Below the pieces are notes generated by a model. That model had not been told where the DNA came from. It saw only the letters and a program-made list of their open reading frames with translations, and did no database searches. A stretch of DNA of 34,479 nt from Chitinophagaceae bacterium. GTDB taxonomy: Bacteria > Bacteroidota > Bacteroidia > Chitinophagales > Chitinophagaceae. Below, piece after piece: positions 7,410 to 15,175 of this stretch. The first letter of the stretch is position 1; every line of letters starts with the position of its first letter. Location: the NCBI GenBank assembly GCA_019747705.1, contig JAIEQM010000045.1, forward strand, positions 1 to 34,479, in the 5' to 3' direction. The position numbers and the translations under genes were made by a program.

Positions 7410-8423
7410 ATGCGTAAACTTATACTTTCTTTATTGATCCTTTCATGTGTTTCTGTGCATGCACAGGACCCTAATTTCTCTCAATTCTTTGCGTCGCCGC
7501 TTACATTAAACCCGGCTATGACGGGTAAGTTTAATGGCGCCTCCCGTTTGGCCATTAACTACCGCAACCAGTGGCCAACAATTAATACGGCTTTTCGCAC
7601 AGGAACCGCTTCCCTTGATTTTGGCATATTGCCCAACCGTATTCCGGAGAATGATCAGTTTGGTGTGGGTGTTATGGGTATGTATGATGTAAATGGTGCG
7701 GGTGTAATGAAAAACAGTTACGTGTCAGCATCCATGGCTTATCATAAAAGTATTGATGAAAACGGGTATCACTCCATTGGTGCAGGCTTTAGTACCACCT
7801 ATGCATCAAGGGTATTGGATTTAACCAAGCTCAATTTTGCAGATGAATTAACGGCCCTTGGATTTACCGGTGTTACCAGTGAAGTATTTACTGGAGGCAC
7901 CCAAAATCTGAACATCAGTTATATGGATGTGAATGCCGGCTTTTTATACAGCGGCGCTACTAATGATTATAATAATTTTTATTTCGGTGCATCCATGTAT
8001 CATATTAACCGGCCAAAGGTAAGTTTCCAGGGAGCTAATTTTTTGCTGAACCCAAGATTTACAGTACATGGCGGTGGTTATTTCCCGGTGGCAGATGGCA
8101 CTACTGTTTTTGTAAGTGCATTGCACCAGCGGCAGGCAGGCGCTACTGAAACTGTTTTTGGCGGTGCATTGGGTTTAACGGTGAGCAATGATTATGAAAA
8201 TGCAACAGAAGTTTATTTTGGTTCATGGGTGCGTTTGAATGACGCCGTGATTCCCTATATAGGTTTGGAAACGGGTAACCTGCGCTTTGGCGTTACCTAT
8301 GATGTGAATACCTCAAGACTTGCAGCCGCTTCACAAAGAAGGGGCGGTATGGAAGTTTCTCTCATTTATATTAAAAAGCACAGCGATCCGAATAAGAAAA
8401 AACTGGCCTGCCCCAGGTTTTAA
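7410..8423 (+). CDS. PorP/SprF family type IX secretion system membrane protein
   Basis: An exported protein of 337 residues with a signal peptide (MRKLILSLLILSCVSVHA, cleavage before QDPNFSQF) and then the typical PorP/SprF opening QFFASPLTLNPAMTGKFNG. The rest is a run of amphipathic beta strands ending in VSLIYIKK, consistent with an outer-membrane barrel. PorP/SprF proteins take part in type IX secretion and gliding, often bound to a partner carrying a C-terminal type B sorting domain. No such large partner lies next to it here, so this is one of the many orphan copies found in the phylum. The ATG at 7410 is chosen over an in-frame GTG at 7401 because it directly precedes the signal peptide. 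Confidence 0.88.
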   Translation: MRKLILSLLILSCVSVHAQDPNFSQFFASPLTLNPAMTGKFNGASRLAINYRNQWPTINTAFRTGTASLDFGILPNRIPENDQFGVGVMGMYDVNGAGVMKNSYVSASMAYHKSIDENGYHSIGAGFSTTYASRVLDLTKLNFADELTALGFTGVTSEVFTGGTQNLNISYMDVNAGFLYSGATNDYNNFYFGASMYHINRPKVSFQGANFLLNPRFTVHGGGYFPVADGTTVFVSALHQRQAGATETVFGGALGLTVSNDYENATEVYFGSWVRLNDAVIPYIGLETGNLRFGVTYDVNTSRLAAASQRRGGMEVSLIYIKKHSDPNKKKLACPRF

Positions 8424-8519
8424 TTTTTTTGGTTGAAACGACCCCGGTCTCCGTGAAAGCCGGTTTAAAAAAAATATTGCCTCAACAGTTTGATCCTTTG
8501 TTTTTACATTTTTAAAATT

Positions 8520-9983
8520 CTATTTTACAAGCGCTTTCATTACATGGGGGAGTATTCCCCAGCAGAAGAGTGTGATAATAATAATACTGATGAGGTTCAT
8601 CACCAGGCCTGCTTTCAGCATATCTTTTAACTTAATATGACCACTGCTGAACACAATGGCATTAGGCGGTGTGCCCATGGGCAGCATGGAAGCAGCGCTT
8701 GCTGCAAGTGTCATGGGAATACCCAGCAGTAATGGATCCATATGCAATACATCAGCCAGTGCAGCCAGTACAGGAGAGAGAACAATTACCTGTGCAATAT
8801 TACTCATCACCTCACTTAAGAAAATGGATACAATTGTTATTAATAAAACCAACCCCCAACTGCTCACATTACTGAAACCAGCCAGTGAGTTTCCAATCAA
8901 TGCCATTACACCTGCTTTTTCCAGTGTATTGGCCAATGCAATGCCACCGCCAAACAATAATAAAATGCCCCAAGCCATTTTGGATGTATCACTCCACTTC
9001 AAAATGGTTTTGGTATTGCCTTCTTCATCCTTACCGGTGGGAATGATGAATAAGAGCAATGCGCCGAAGATGGCGATCATATTGTCATCCAGTTTAAACA
9101 AATTGAGTTTATTGAGCAGGTCTTTAAAAATCCACAGCGAGGCCGTAACAGCAAAAACAAATAATACTTTTTTTTCGGAGGAACTAAGGGGGCCGAGCGC
9201 TTTTATTTCATCATGAATAAATTGATTGGCTTCATTACTGTGTCTGATCCTGCTGGGAAACATTACCCTGGCCAGTACAAAATAAAGTGAGGCCAGCAGT
9301 AACAGCGCCAGCGGTGTGCATACCAGCATCCAGTCGGCAAAGGCAATATTGTAACCATATTTTTTTTCAATAAAACCAACAAATGCCACATTGGGTGGTG
9401 TGCCGATAATAGTGGCCATGCCGCCAATATTACTGGCATAAGCAATAACCAGCATCAGCATCAGTGAAAAGTTTTTGATACTTGTGCCTGGTTGTTCATG
9501 GTCTTTCATTACGGCAATAACACTGAGTGCAATGGGGAACATCATCATGGTGGTGGCGGTATTACTGAGCCACATGCTTAAAAAGCCTGTGGCCATAATA
9601 AACCCAAGGATAATCCGGTTACCGCTGGTACCGGTTAGTTTTACAATATGCAGGGCAATACGTTTATGCAAGTTCCATTTTTCAATGGCAAGACCAATCA
9701 TAAAACCCCCTATAAATAAAAACACCACCGGGTTGCTGTAAGCCTTGCTGGTTTCTTCCATATTTGAAATACCGAGCAATGGAAACAACACCAGCGGAAT
9801 CAATGCCACCACCGGCATGGGCATGGCTTCCATAATCCACCAACTGATCATGAGTACTGCAATAGCCACTGCTTTACATGCTGCTGCAGTTAAACCAAAT
9901 GGATTAGTGAAATAAAACAAAAGACTTAAAGCAAGCCCGGTTATGAATGCAAGCCCGTGGCGGTTGGTTTTTATAAAATTCAT
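8520..9983 (-). CDS. SLC13/DASS family sodium-dependent dicarboxylate or anion permease
   Basis: A 487-residue inner-membrane protein with about eleven hydrophobic segments. The two sodium/substrate signatures of the divalent anion:sodium symporter family are present: SNTATTMMMFPIALSV (SNT at 140-142) and, in the second half, SEVMSNIAQVIVLSPV. The helix-loop motifs GTPPNVAF and PMGTPPNAIVFSSGHIK are also present. These transporters carry C4 dicarboxylates, citrate, sulfate or related anions with sodium; the substrate cannot be assigned from sequence. It is convergent with the PorP gene, with only about 96 bases between them. Confidence 0.9.
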   Translation of the reverse strand: MNFIKTNRHGLAFITGLALSLLFYFTNPFGLTAAACKAVAIAVLMISWWIMEAMPMPVVALIPLVLFPLLGISNMEETSKAYSNPVVFLFIGGFMIGLAIEKWNLHKRIALHIVKLTGTSGNRIILGFIMATGFLSMWLSNTATTMMMFPIALSVIAVMKDHEQPGTSIKNFSLMLMLVIAYASNIGGMATIIGTPPNVAFVGFIEKKYGYNIAFADWMLVCTPLALLLLASLYFVLARVMFPSRIRHSNEANQFIHDEIKALGPLSSSEKKVLFVFAVTASLWIFKDLLNKLNLFKLDDNMIAIFGALLLFIIPTGKDEEGNTKTILKWSDTSKMAWGILLLFGGGIALANTLEKAGVMALIGNSLAGFSNVSSWGLVLLITIVSIFLSEVMSNIAQVIVLSPVLAALADVLHMDPLLLGIPMTLAASAASMLPMGTPPNAIVFSSGHIKLKDMLKAGLVMNLISIIIITLFCWGILPHVMKALVK

Positions 9984-10013
9984 TTGAAGGATGCAGTTAG
10001 TGGTTGGGGCAAT

Positions 10014-10637
10014 TTACAACAATTCGATTGCTTCCTTATTAAATGCATGTTTGGTTACATGCAGATTGTCTTTGATAAAAAAACGATAGAGCCATTTTGC
10101 ATGTGCTCCTGCATAATCAACCCCTATACGTTTACTGCACATAACGGGTACATCCGTTACACCATCACCGGTAATAAAAAAATGAGTGCTCAATAAACTG
10201 CTGCCTGTATGATGTGTAAAGATGCCCAGCGCTTTGCCCGCATTGCCGGGGCCACGGCCAATGCTGTGATCCGGCTTTTCTTTTTTACTCCGCCTCAGCA
10301 TTTCATCAATACCTGTAACAGGTTCAACGCCCCTTATTAACACAGCATCGGGTTTTTCATTTTCATTGGTTACTACATTAAACATGTGGTGAATGCCATA
10401 ACAGAGATATACATAAGCAGTGCCGCCTTCACCAAACATAATTTCAGTTCTTGCTGTGCGCCTGCCGGCATATGCATGCGATGCTTTATCAACAATGCCG
10501 GCATAGGCTTCTGTTTCCACAATACGTGCAGCAGTGGTAATACCGTTAAATTTTGTAACAACGATTTTGCCAAGAAGCGCCCTTGCAATTTCCGTCACAT
10601 CATTGTTGAAATAAAAATCTTTGTTGAGCTTTTGCAT
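10014..10637 (-). CDS. DNA-3-methyladenine glycosylase (AAG/MPG family)
   Basis: A 207-residue base-excision repair enzyme that removes alkylated purines. The AAG/MPG family is recognised by ARALLGKIVV, the catalytic segment RIVETEAYAG (E43 activates water, Y45 stacks on the base), H54 in KASHAYAGRRTART, and GTAYVYLCYGIHHMFNVVT, followed by VLIRGVEPV and the GRGPGNAGKALGI motif. Length is normal for bacterial members. It lies head to tail with the SLC13 permease (30 bases) and is divergent from the EI24 gene. Confidence 0.92.
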   Translation of the reverse strand: MQKLNKDFYFNNDVTEIARALLGKIVVTKFNGITTAARIVETEAYAGIVDKASHAYAGRRTARTEIMFGEGGTAYVYLCYGIHHMFNVVTNENEKPDAVLIRGVEPVTGIDEMLRRSKKEKPDHSIGRGPGNAGKALGIFTHHTGSSLLSTHFFITGDGVTDVPVMCSKRIGVDYAGAHAKWLYRFFIKDNLHVTKHAFNKEAIELL

Positions 10638-10702
10638 TTAATGGTTTATTTTGCGATGCCCTCTCTGTAAAGCGCCGCATAACAATTTTAAATGATCATA
10701 AT

Positions 10703-11464
10703 TTGCTGAAAGAACTCGTCATAGCTGTTCAGGCCTACTTCCGTGCACACCGTTTTATACAACGGCACAAGTTATGGAAATGGATACTTATACCGGGCTT
10801 CATCTATGCTGTGATGTTTTTTGCCGGCATCTGGCTGTTCTGGACTTCCAGCGGAACGTTTTTAGACTGGCTTTTAAATGTGGTGGGCATCAAGCGCTGG
10901 CTGGATGCTATGAATAACAGCTTCCTCAACTTCCTGTTTATTTTCGGTACCATCATGTTTCAGTTGATCCTGATGTTCTTTTATTTTTCACTGTTCAAGT
11001 ATTTGTTTTTGATTGTGGGCTCTCCTGTGTTTGCATATCTCAGTGAAAAAGTGGAAAGTATTATTGAACGCAAGGAATATCCCATCACCATCGGACAATT
11101 ATTAAAAGATATTTTACGTGGGGTAAAACTGGCATTACGTAATACCGTGTGGCAAACAGTTTATACCGTCAGTCTTTTATTGCTGGCGCTGGTTCCCGTT
11201 GCAGGGTGGATCAGTCCGCTTATTGCTTTTATGGTGGAATGTTATTACTATGGTTTTTCCATGATGGATTACAGTGCTGAGCGTCATAAGCTCACACCTT
11301 CTCAAAGCGTTGCTTTCATCAGTCAGCGGCGTGGGTTGGCCATTGGGAATGGTATGGTGTTTTACCTGATGCACCTGCTTCCCGTTTTAGGATGGGTACT
11401 GGCGCCTGCGTATGCGGTGATTGCTGCCACACTCAGTTTGTATCATCAAAACGATGAACCTTAA
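10703..11464 (+). CDS. EI24 domain-containing (CysZ-like) membrane protein
   Basis: A 253-residue inner-membrane protein of the EI24/CysZ family. Hydrophobic segments lie at about 26-47, 70-105 and 145-185, with a final pair near 220-245. Characteristic pieces are KWILIPGFIYAV near the start, FSLFKYLFLIVGSPVFAYLSEKVE in the middle and EDYYY-like VECYYYGFSMMDYSAERH. CysZ in other bacteria is a sulfate permease, but many EI24 proteins have no known substrate. No ATG fits the start: the frame opens at TTG 10703, and the upstream ATG at 10692 is out of frame. Its stop codon overlaps the next start by one base, indicating translational coupling with the methylase. Confidence 0.8.
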   Translation: MLKELVIAVQAYFRAHRFIQRHKLWKWILIPGFIYAVMFFAGIWLFWTSSGTFLDWLLNVVGIKRWLDAMNNSFLNFLFIFGTIMFQLILMFFYFSLFKYLFLIVGSPVFAYLSEKVESIIERKEYPITIGQLLKDILRGVKLALRNTVWQTVYTVSLLLLALVPVAGWISPLIAFMVECYYYGFSMMDYSAERHKLTPSQSVAFISQRRGLAIGNGMVFYLMHLLPVLGWVLAPAYAVIAATLSLYHQNDEP

Positions 11465-12159
11465 TGGCGCTTGTTTATTTAATACCCTCACCGCTGGATG
11501 ATGAATCCATATCACCCATTCCATCTTATACACTCACGGCGGTTAAAGAATGCACAGTTTTATTTGTGGAGAATGAACGCACTGCAAGGCGTTATTTAAA
11601 AAAATTGGATCCGCAAATTGTGATTGATGCATTTGATTGGCATACCATTCATAAAGCGGAGAATGAAGTAAAACAAAAATTTATTCATGCTGTAAAACAA
11701 AATAAAACAATTGGCATCATCAGTGAAGCAGGTTGCCCCGGCATTGCAGATCCCGGCCAGGCGCTCATTGAAACAGCGCACCAACTGGGTGCAACTGTAA
11801 AACCATTGGTGGGGCCCAGCTCTGTTTTACTGGCGGTAATGGCCAGCGGCATGAATGGTCAGCAATTTTCATTTGCTGGTTATTTACCGATTGATGATTT
11901 ACAACGCAGAAGAAAATTACAACACCTGGAGGAATTTTCACAGAAACAAAAGCACACACAGGTATTCATTGAAACACCATATCGTAACAACCAGTTGCTG
12001 GAAACTATTTTAAAAACCTGTAAACCGCAAACAAAACTTTGTATTGCTGCCGATTTAACCGGCGTCAATGAATTCATTCAAACCAAAACCATTGCAGAGT
12101 GGAAAATAAAAAAACCGGACTTGCATAAGCGCCCGGTTATATTTTGTTTGCTGGGGTAA
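11464..12159 (+). CDS. RsmI-like SAM-dependent methyltransferase (tetrapyrrole methylase fold)
   Basis: A 231-residue protein related to the 16S rRNA methyltransferase RsmI. The family is seen in LVYLIPSPLDDE at the start, LFVENERTARRYLK, the SAM-loop variant ISEAGCPGIADPGQ (the equivalent in classical RsmI is SDAGTPGISDPG), VKPLVGPSSVLLAVMASGM and FAGYLP, then FIETPYRNNQLLE. It is shorter than typical RsmI (about 270-290 residues) and lacks the small C-terminal domain, so it may be the paralogue common in Bacteroidota rather than RsmI itself; the true substrate is uncertain. Its ATG overlaps the TAA of the EI24 gene. Confidence 0.82.
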   Translation: MALVYLIPSPLDDESISPIPSYTLTAVKECTVLFVENERTARRYLKKLDPQIVIDAFDWHTIHKAENEVKQKFIHAVKQNKTIGIISEAGCPGIADPGQALIETAHQLGATVKPLVGPSSVLLAVMASGMNGQQFSFAGYLPIDDLQRRRKLQHLEEFSQKQKHTQVFIETPYRNNQLLETILKTCKPQTKLCIAADLTGVNEFIQTKTIAEWKIKKPDLHKRPVIFCLLG

Positions 12160-12165
12160 AAAAAA

Positions 12166-12531
12166 TTACTGCTCCAGCTTTACACTGTCAACAATATATT
12201 CTGAATCACCACGCCAGGGAAGTGTTCCTTTCTTTTCATGATAGTGAACAGTAACCATGCGGCCCTGCTGCAGTTCCATTTGTGCCGCCACATTTTTATC
12301 CGCCACGGAGAATAAAAATTTTTCACTGGCAAGGGCTACATTATTGTTGCTGCGTATGCTGCTGAGTATTATCTCGCCTTCGTATGTTTTAAACAGGTTG
12401 CCTTTGTGTGAGAATTTTTGAAGAAGACCGCTCCGGTAACCTTCACTAAACGTGAAGTAATATTTATAATAAATAAAACCGGACAGCGCCAGAACAAGAA
12501 CTACAGTAAAAATGCCCAGAAATTTTCTCAT
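12166..12531 (-). CDS. Small membrane-anchored hypothetical protein
   Basis: A 121-residue protein with one N-terminal transmembrane segment (about residues 4-23, FLGIFTVVLVLALSGFIYY) and a hydrophilic, probably periplasmic domain that includes SGLLQKFSHKGNLFKTYEGE and RMVTVHYHEKKG. I recognise similar proteins in Chitinophagaceae as conserved hypotheticals, sometimes with misleading database names. No catalytic motif is visible. It follows the small 12604-12834 gene on the same strand and converges on the RsmI-like gene with only six bases between stops, so the two transcripts must end close together. Confidence 0.7.
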   Translation of the reverse strand: MRKFLGIFTVVLVLALSGFIYYKYYFTFSEGYRSGLLQKFSHKGNLFKTYEGEIILSSIRSNNNVALASEKFLFSVADKNVAAQMELQQGRMVTVHYHEKKGTLPWRGDSEYIVDSVKLEQ

Positions 12532-12603
12532 GATTGATTATTTTCTACCATGAAGATAAAACTCTTAACTGATATTGGAAACTAAACGAAACGGAGAGCT
12601 GCG

Positions 12604-12834
12604 TTAAGAAGCCTGGCTGTATATAAACTCACCGTAATGGGCATGCAGATTGTCTTCATCTTCCTGCTGGTTAAAAACAACCGGCGGTTGCTCTGGCGAA
12701 AACACTTTGTTGAGAGCAGCTGCATCCACATGAAAATTACGGTCAATAAATTGTTTGAATGCTTCTGCAATTTTTTCTGTTTCCTTGTTAGAAAGATCAA
12801 TAATGGAATCCAGCTCCTGTAAAAACTTTTCCAT
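12604..12834 (-). CDS. Small acidic hypothetical protein
   Basis: A 76-residue soluble, acidic protein, with LDSIIDLSNKETEKIAEAFKQF forming a likely amphipathic helix and a proline-rich middle (SPEQPPVVF). The reading frame is preferred over the overlapping alternative (12582-12800) because it starts with an ATG and has ordinary amino-acid composition for this genome. It sits between adenine deaminase (104 bases upstream) and the membrane-anchored hypothetical (72 bases downstream) on one strand. No family was recognised. Confidence 0.55.
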   Translation of the reverse strand: MEKFLQELDSIIDLSNKETEKIAEAFKQFIDRNFHVDAAALNKVFSPEQPPVVFNQQEDEDNLHAHYGEFIYSQAS

Positions 12835-12938
12835 GAGTTTGGGTTTGGGTTTTGATTTGCCTGGAAAATGCTAAACAGGCGCCTGTTAATATTGTTTACT
12901 GTTTTTGAAAAAAAATTAAAAAAAGGTAAACCGTATTT

Positions 12939-15083
12939 TTAAAGCAGTTGAAAGACATCTCCGTCAAACAAACCCATATCACTTAATTTCAAATGCGGAA
13001 TTACCAGTAAAGCCATGAAAGACAAGGTCATATAAGGAGCTGCCAGCGTTGCCCCCATTTCTTTAGCCATCACATCCAGGCGGCTGTAAGCATCTGCTAC
13101 TTTATACCCGTCGTCTGCACTCATTAAACCAGCAACCGGGAGGGGAATAAGTTTTTCATTGTTATCATACACAGCACTTACACCACCCTTCGCTTCAATC
13201 ACCAAATTCACAGCCCGGCAAATATTTTCTGCATCCACACCCACTGCAATAATATTATGACTGTCGTGCGCCACGGATGATGCAATAGCCCCTTTTTTCA
13301 ATCCAAAGTTTTTTACAAATGCTTTGGCAATGGGCGATTCTTTATAACGGTTCACCACCACCATCTGCAAAAAATCTTTTTCAGTATTGCTGCAAATTTG
13401 GTTACTGATGATGGGAAACGAAGTAAGCGGTTCTAAAATTTTATTGGTGATAAGCTGCCCGTCCAATGCTTCGATAATCATTACCTGCTCAATATTTTCC
13501 TGCTCAGCGCCCCATTTGTGCAAAGGAAAAACAAAATCAGCAGGTTGTTTTTGACTGCACTCAAATTTATTGATGGGTGTAACCGGCCGGGATGCAATTT
13601 TGGTTTCACCATTGGCAGCCACCAGTTCCCCATTGATATAGGTTTGCAATACTTTAAACTCCTTTAAATTATTGATCACAATAAAATCTGCAGCATCGCC
13701 TTTTCTGAGTAAGCCATGTTTTAATTGGTAATGACGATGGGGGTTAATACAGGCTGCCTGCAATACATGAAATACATCCAAACCTTTTGCAACCCCCCCG
13801 GCACAAAGCTGATTGATATGACCTGCCGCTAAGCTATCAGGATGTTTATCATCACTGCAAAACATCATCATCTCAGGGTATTCATCAATCAGCGGATATA
13901 ATGCTTCAAAGTTTTTGGCAGCGCTTCCTTCACGGATAATAATATTCATCCCGCCTTTTATTTTATCAAGGGCTTCTTCATAGGTAAAACATTCGTGATC
14001 AGTGGAGATTACAGCCCCCGGCCCCGAAGGGGAGGAAAAGGCAGCCTCACTATTTGTTTTTAAGTGGTTTAGTTTTTGAATTATAGTGTCTAAAACTTTC
14101 TCAGTTTCATTAATTACTTCTGCATTGGTAAAACGGATCACTTCAAAACCCCATTCATTTAATTGCTGAGATCGGACTTTGTCATTTTCTTTATTTTCAG
14201 GTAACTCGTGTATTAATCCATCAACTTCAATAATGAGTTTATGTTTCAGACAAATAAAATCTGCAATATAGTTTCCTGCAATATGTTGTCTTCTGAATTT
14301 GTATCCTTCTAATTTTTTACCGCTTAGAAACCCCCATAAAATAATTTCAGCTTCTGTTGGATTTCTTCTTCCCTCTTCTGCATATTCTTTCAGCCTTCCA
14401 TATAACACAGGATCTGCTGTTTGATACCTGTAACCATTGCTTATATTTTCGGAGTCTGAAGTCTCCCCCCGGGGGAGATTTAGAGGGGCCGCTGTTATGT
14501 ATTTTCTTGCTTCTTCACCCCGCAACCCCGGCGCATGTCCATCAACCGGTTTACCCAATTCCTGTGCTGATTTTATTTTTTTCATCACCTCTTCATCGCC
14601 ATTTAATACACCCGGAAAGTTCATCATCTCGCTCAGGTAAAATATTTCATCTTTCTGTAATAATTGCTTTACTGCTTCTGCATCAAGTGCATCGCCAGCC
14701 GTTTCAAAAACAGTAGCCGGTACACAACTGGGAGCGCCAAAATAAAAATGAAACGGAACAGTTTTTCCGTTTTCAATCATAAACTCAACACCTGCCACAC
14801 CGCATACATTGGCAATTTCATGCGGGTCGCTCACCGTGCCAACAGTACCATGCACCACAGCCAGCCGGGCAAATTCTGAAGGAACCAGCATGGAGCTTTC
14901 AATATGTACATGTGCATCAATAAAGCCCGGCAAAATAAAAGGCGTACCATCAAGCGGGCCGGTTGATTGAGCAGTTATGGCCCTGATTTTGCCGGCTTCA
15001 ACCATTACTTCTCCAAAAAAGATAGTCCTTTGGAGGATGTTTAATATATTACCTGCAACGGTAAAAGAACCTTTCACGTCCAT
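12939..15083 (-). CDS. ade: Adenine deaminase with an in-frame DUF559 nuclease-like insertion
   Basis: The flanking parts form an adenine deaminase of the amidohydrolase family (adenine to hypoxanthine and ammonia): metal-binding DAHVHIESSM (57-66), SDPHEIANVCG, DGHAPGLRGEEARKYITA (181-198), then STDHECFTYEEALDKI (360-375), IIIREGSAAKN, CSDDKHPDSL and a complete C-terminal domain ending at 714. Without the extra piece the enzyme would be about 554 residues, normal for Ade. Residues about 198-357 are foreign to the family. They hold a DUF559 (Vsr-like, PD-(D/E)XK) domain: NPTEAEIILWGFL with E245 or E247, KFRRQHIAGNYIADF (D275), LIIEVDG (E286, D288), then WGFEVIRFTNAEV. The frame is open throughout. 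The insertion lies in the segment linking two barrel elements near metal ligands, so whether the deaminase remains active is unknown. Confidence 0.88.
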   Translation of the reverse strand: MDVKGSFTVAGNILNILQRTIFFGEVMVEAGKIRAITAQSTGPLDGTPFILPGFIDAHVHIESSMLVPSEFARLAVVHGTVGTVSDPHEIANVCGVAGVEFMIENGKTVPFHFYFGAPSCVPATVFETAGDALDAEAVKQLLQKDEIFYLSEMMNFPGVLNGDEEVMKKIKSAQELGKPVDGHAPGLRGEEARKYITAAPLNLPRGETSDSENISNGYRYQTADPVLYGRLKEYAEEGRRNPTEAEIILWGFLSGKKLEGYKFRRQHIAGNYIADFICLKHKLIIEVDGLIHELPENKENDKVRSQQLNEWGFEVIRFTNAEVINETEKVLDTIIQKLNHLKTNSEAAFSSPSGPGAVISTDHECFTYEEALDKIKGGMNIIIREGSAAKNFEALYPLIDEYPEMMMFCSDDKHPDSLAAGHINQLCAGGVAKGLDVFHVLQAACINPHRHYQLKHGLLRKGDAADFIVINNLKEFKVLQTYINGELVAANGETKIASRPVTPINKFECSQKQPADFVFPLHKWGAEQENIEQVMIIEALDGQLITNKILEPLTSFPIISNQICSNTEKDFLQMVVVNRYKESPIAKAFVKNFGLKKGAIASSVAHDSHNIIAVGVDAENICRAVNLVIEAKGGVSAVYDNNEKLIPLPVAGLMSADDGYKVADAYSRLDVMAKEMGATLAAPYMTLSFMALLVIPHLKLSDMGLFDGDVFQLL
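14011..14495 (-). mobile_element. In-frame DUF559-coding insertion element with palindromic ends
   Basis: This DNA corresponds to the extra residues (about 198-357) of the adenine deaminase. On the plus strand it begins ACAGCCCCCGGCCCC (14011-14025) and ends GGGGCCGCTGT (14485-14495), an imperfect terminal inverted repeat. Each end also has an inner hairpin: CCCCGAAGGGG (14022-14032) and CTCCCCCCGGGGGAG (14463-14477). The insert keeps the host reading frame on both sides (T197 ACA to V358 GTA). It carries no second start, no intein splicing motifs and no transposase. The exact ends and any target duplication cannot be fixed without an empty homologue. Similar CCCCTCTAAATCTCCCC flanks are familiar to me from Bacteroidota intergenic repeats, which suggests a dispersed element. 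Confidence 0.7.
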
Positions 15084-15127
15084 GAGATGTTATTTAGAAA
15101 ACCCCAAGATAATGGATAGGCGGAAGT

Positions 15128-15155
15128 TTTGATTCAGTCTGCCCCCTTAAATTTG
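15128..15155 (+). promoter_or_regulatory. Possible promoter for the first LolA-like gene
   Basis: TTTG at 15128-15131 and TAAATTTG at 15148-15155 resemble the Bacteroidota pattern. The 16-base spacing is shorter than usual. The start codon is 21 bases downstream of the second box. Confidence 0.35.
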
Positions 15156-15175
15156 TCAACTCTAAAAGTAAATAA

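Noticed and set aside
8424..8519. Terminator between the PorP and SLC13 genes
   Set aside because: Only a weak CCGG-based pairing with a distant loop is present; not convincing enough to list.
12582..12800. Alternative 72-codon gene overlapping the small acidic protein
   Set aside because: Its translation is rich in rare patterns and lacks the ordinary composition of the overlapping 12604-12834 frame.
14011..14495. Intein in adenine deaminase
   Set aside because: The first residue of the insert is alanine, there is no terminal HN followed by Cys/Ser/Thr, and no splicing blocks are visible; the insert is only about 160 residues and is accounted for by a DUF559 domain plus its flanks.
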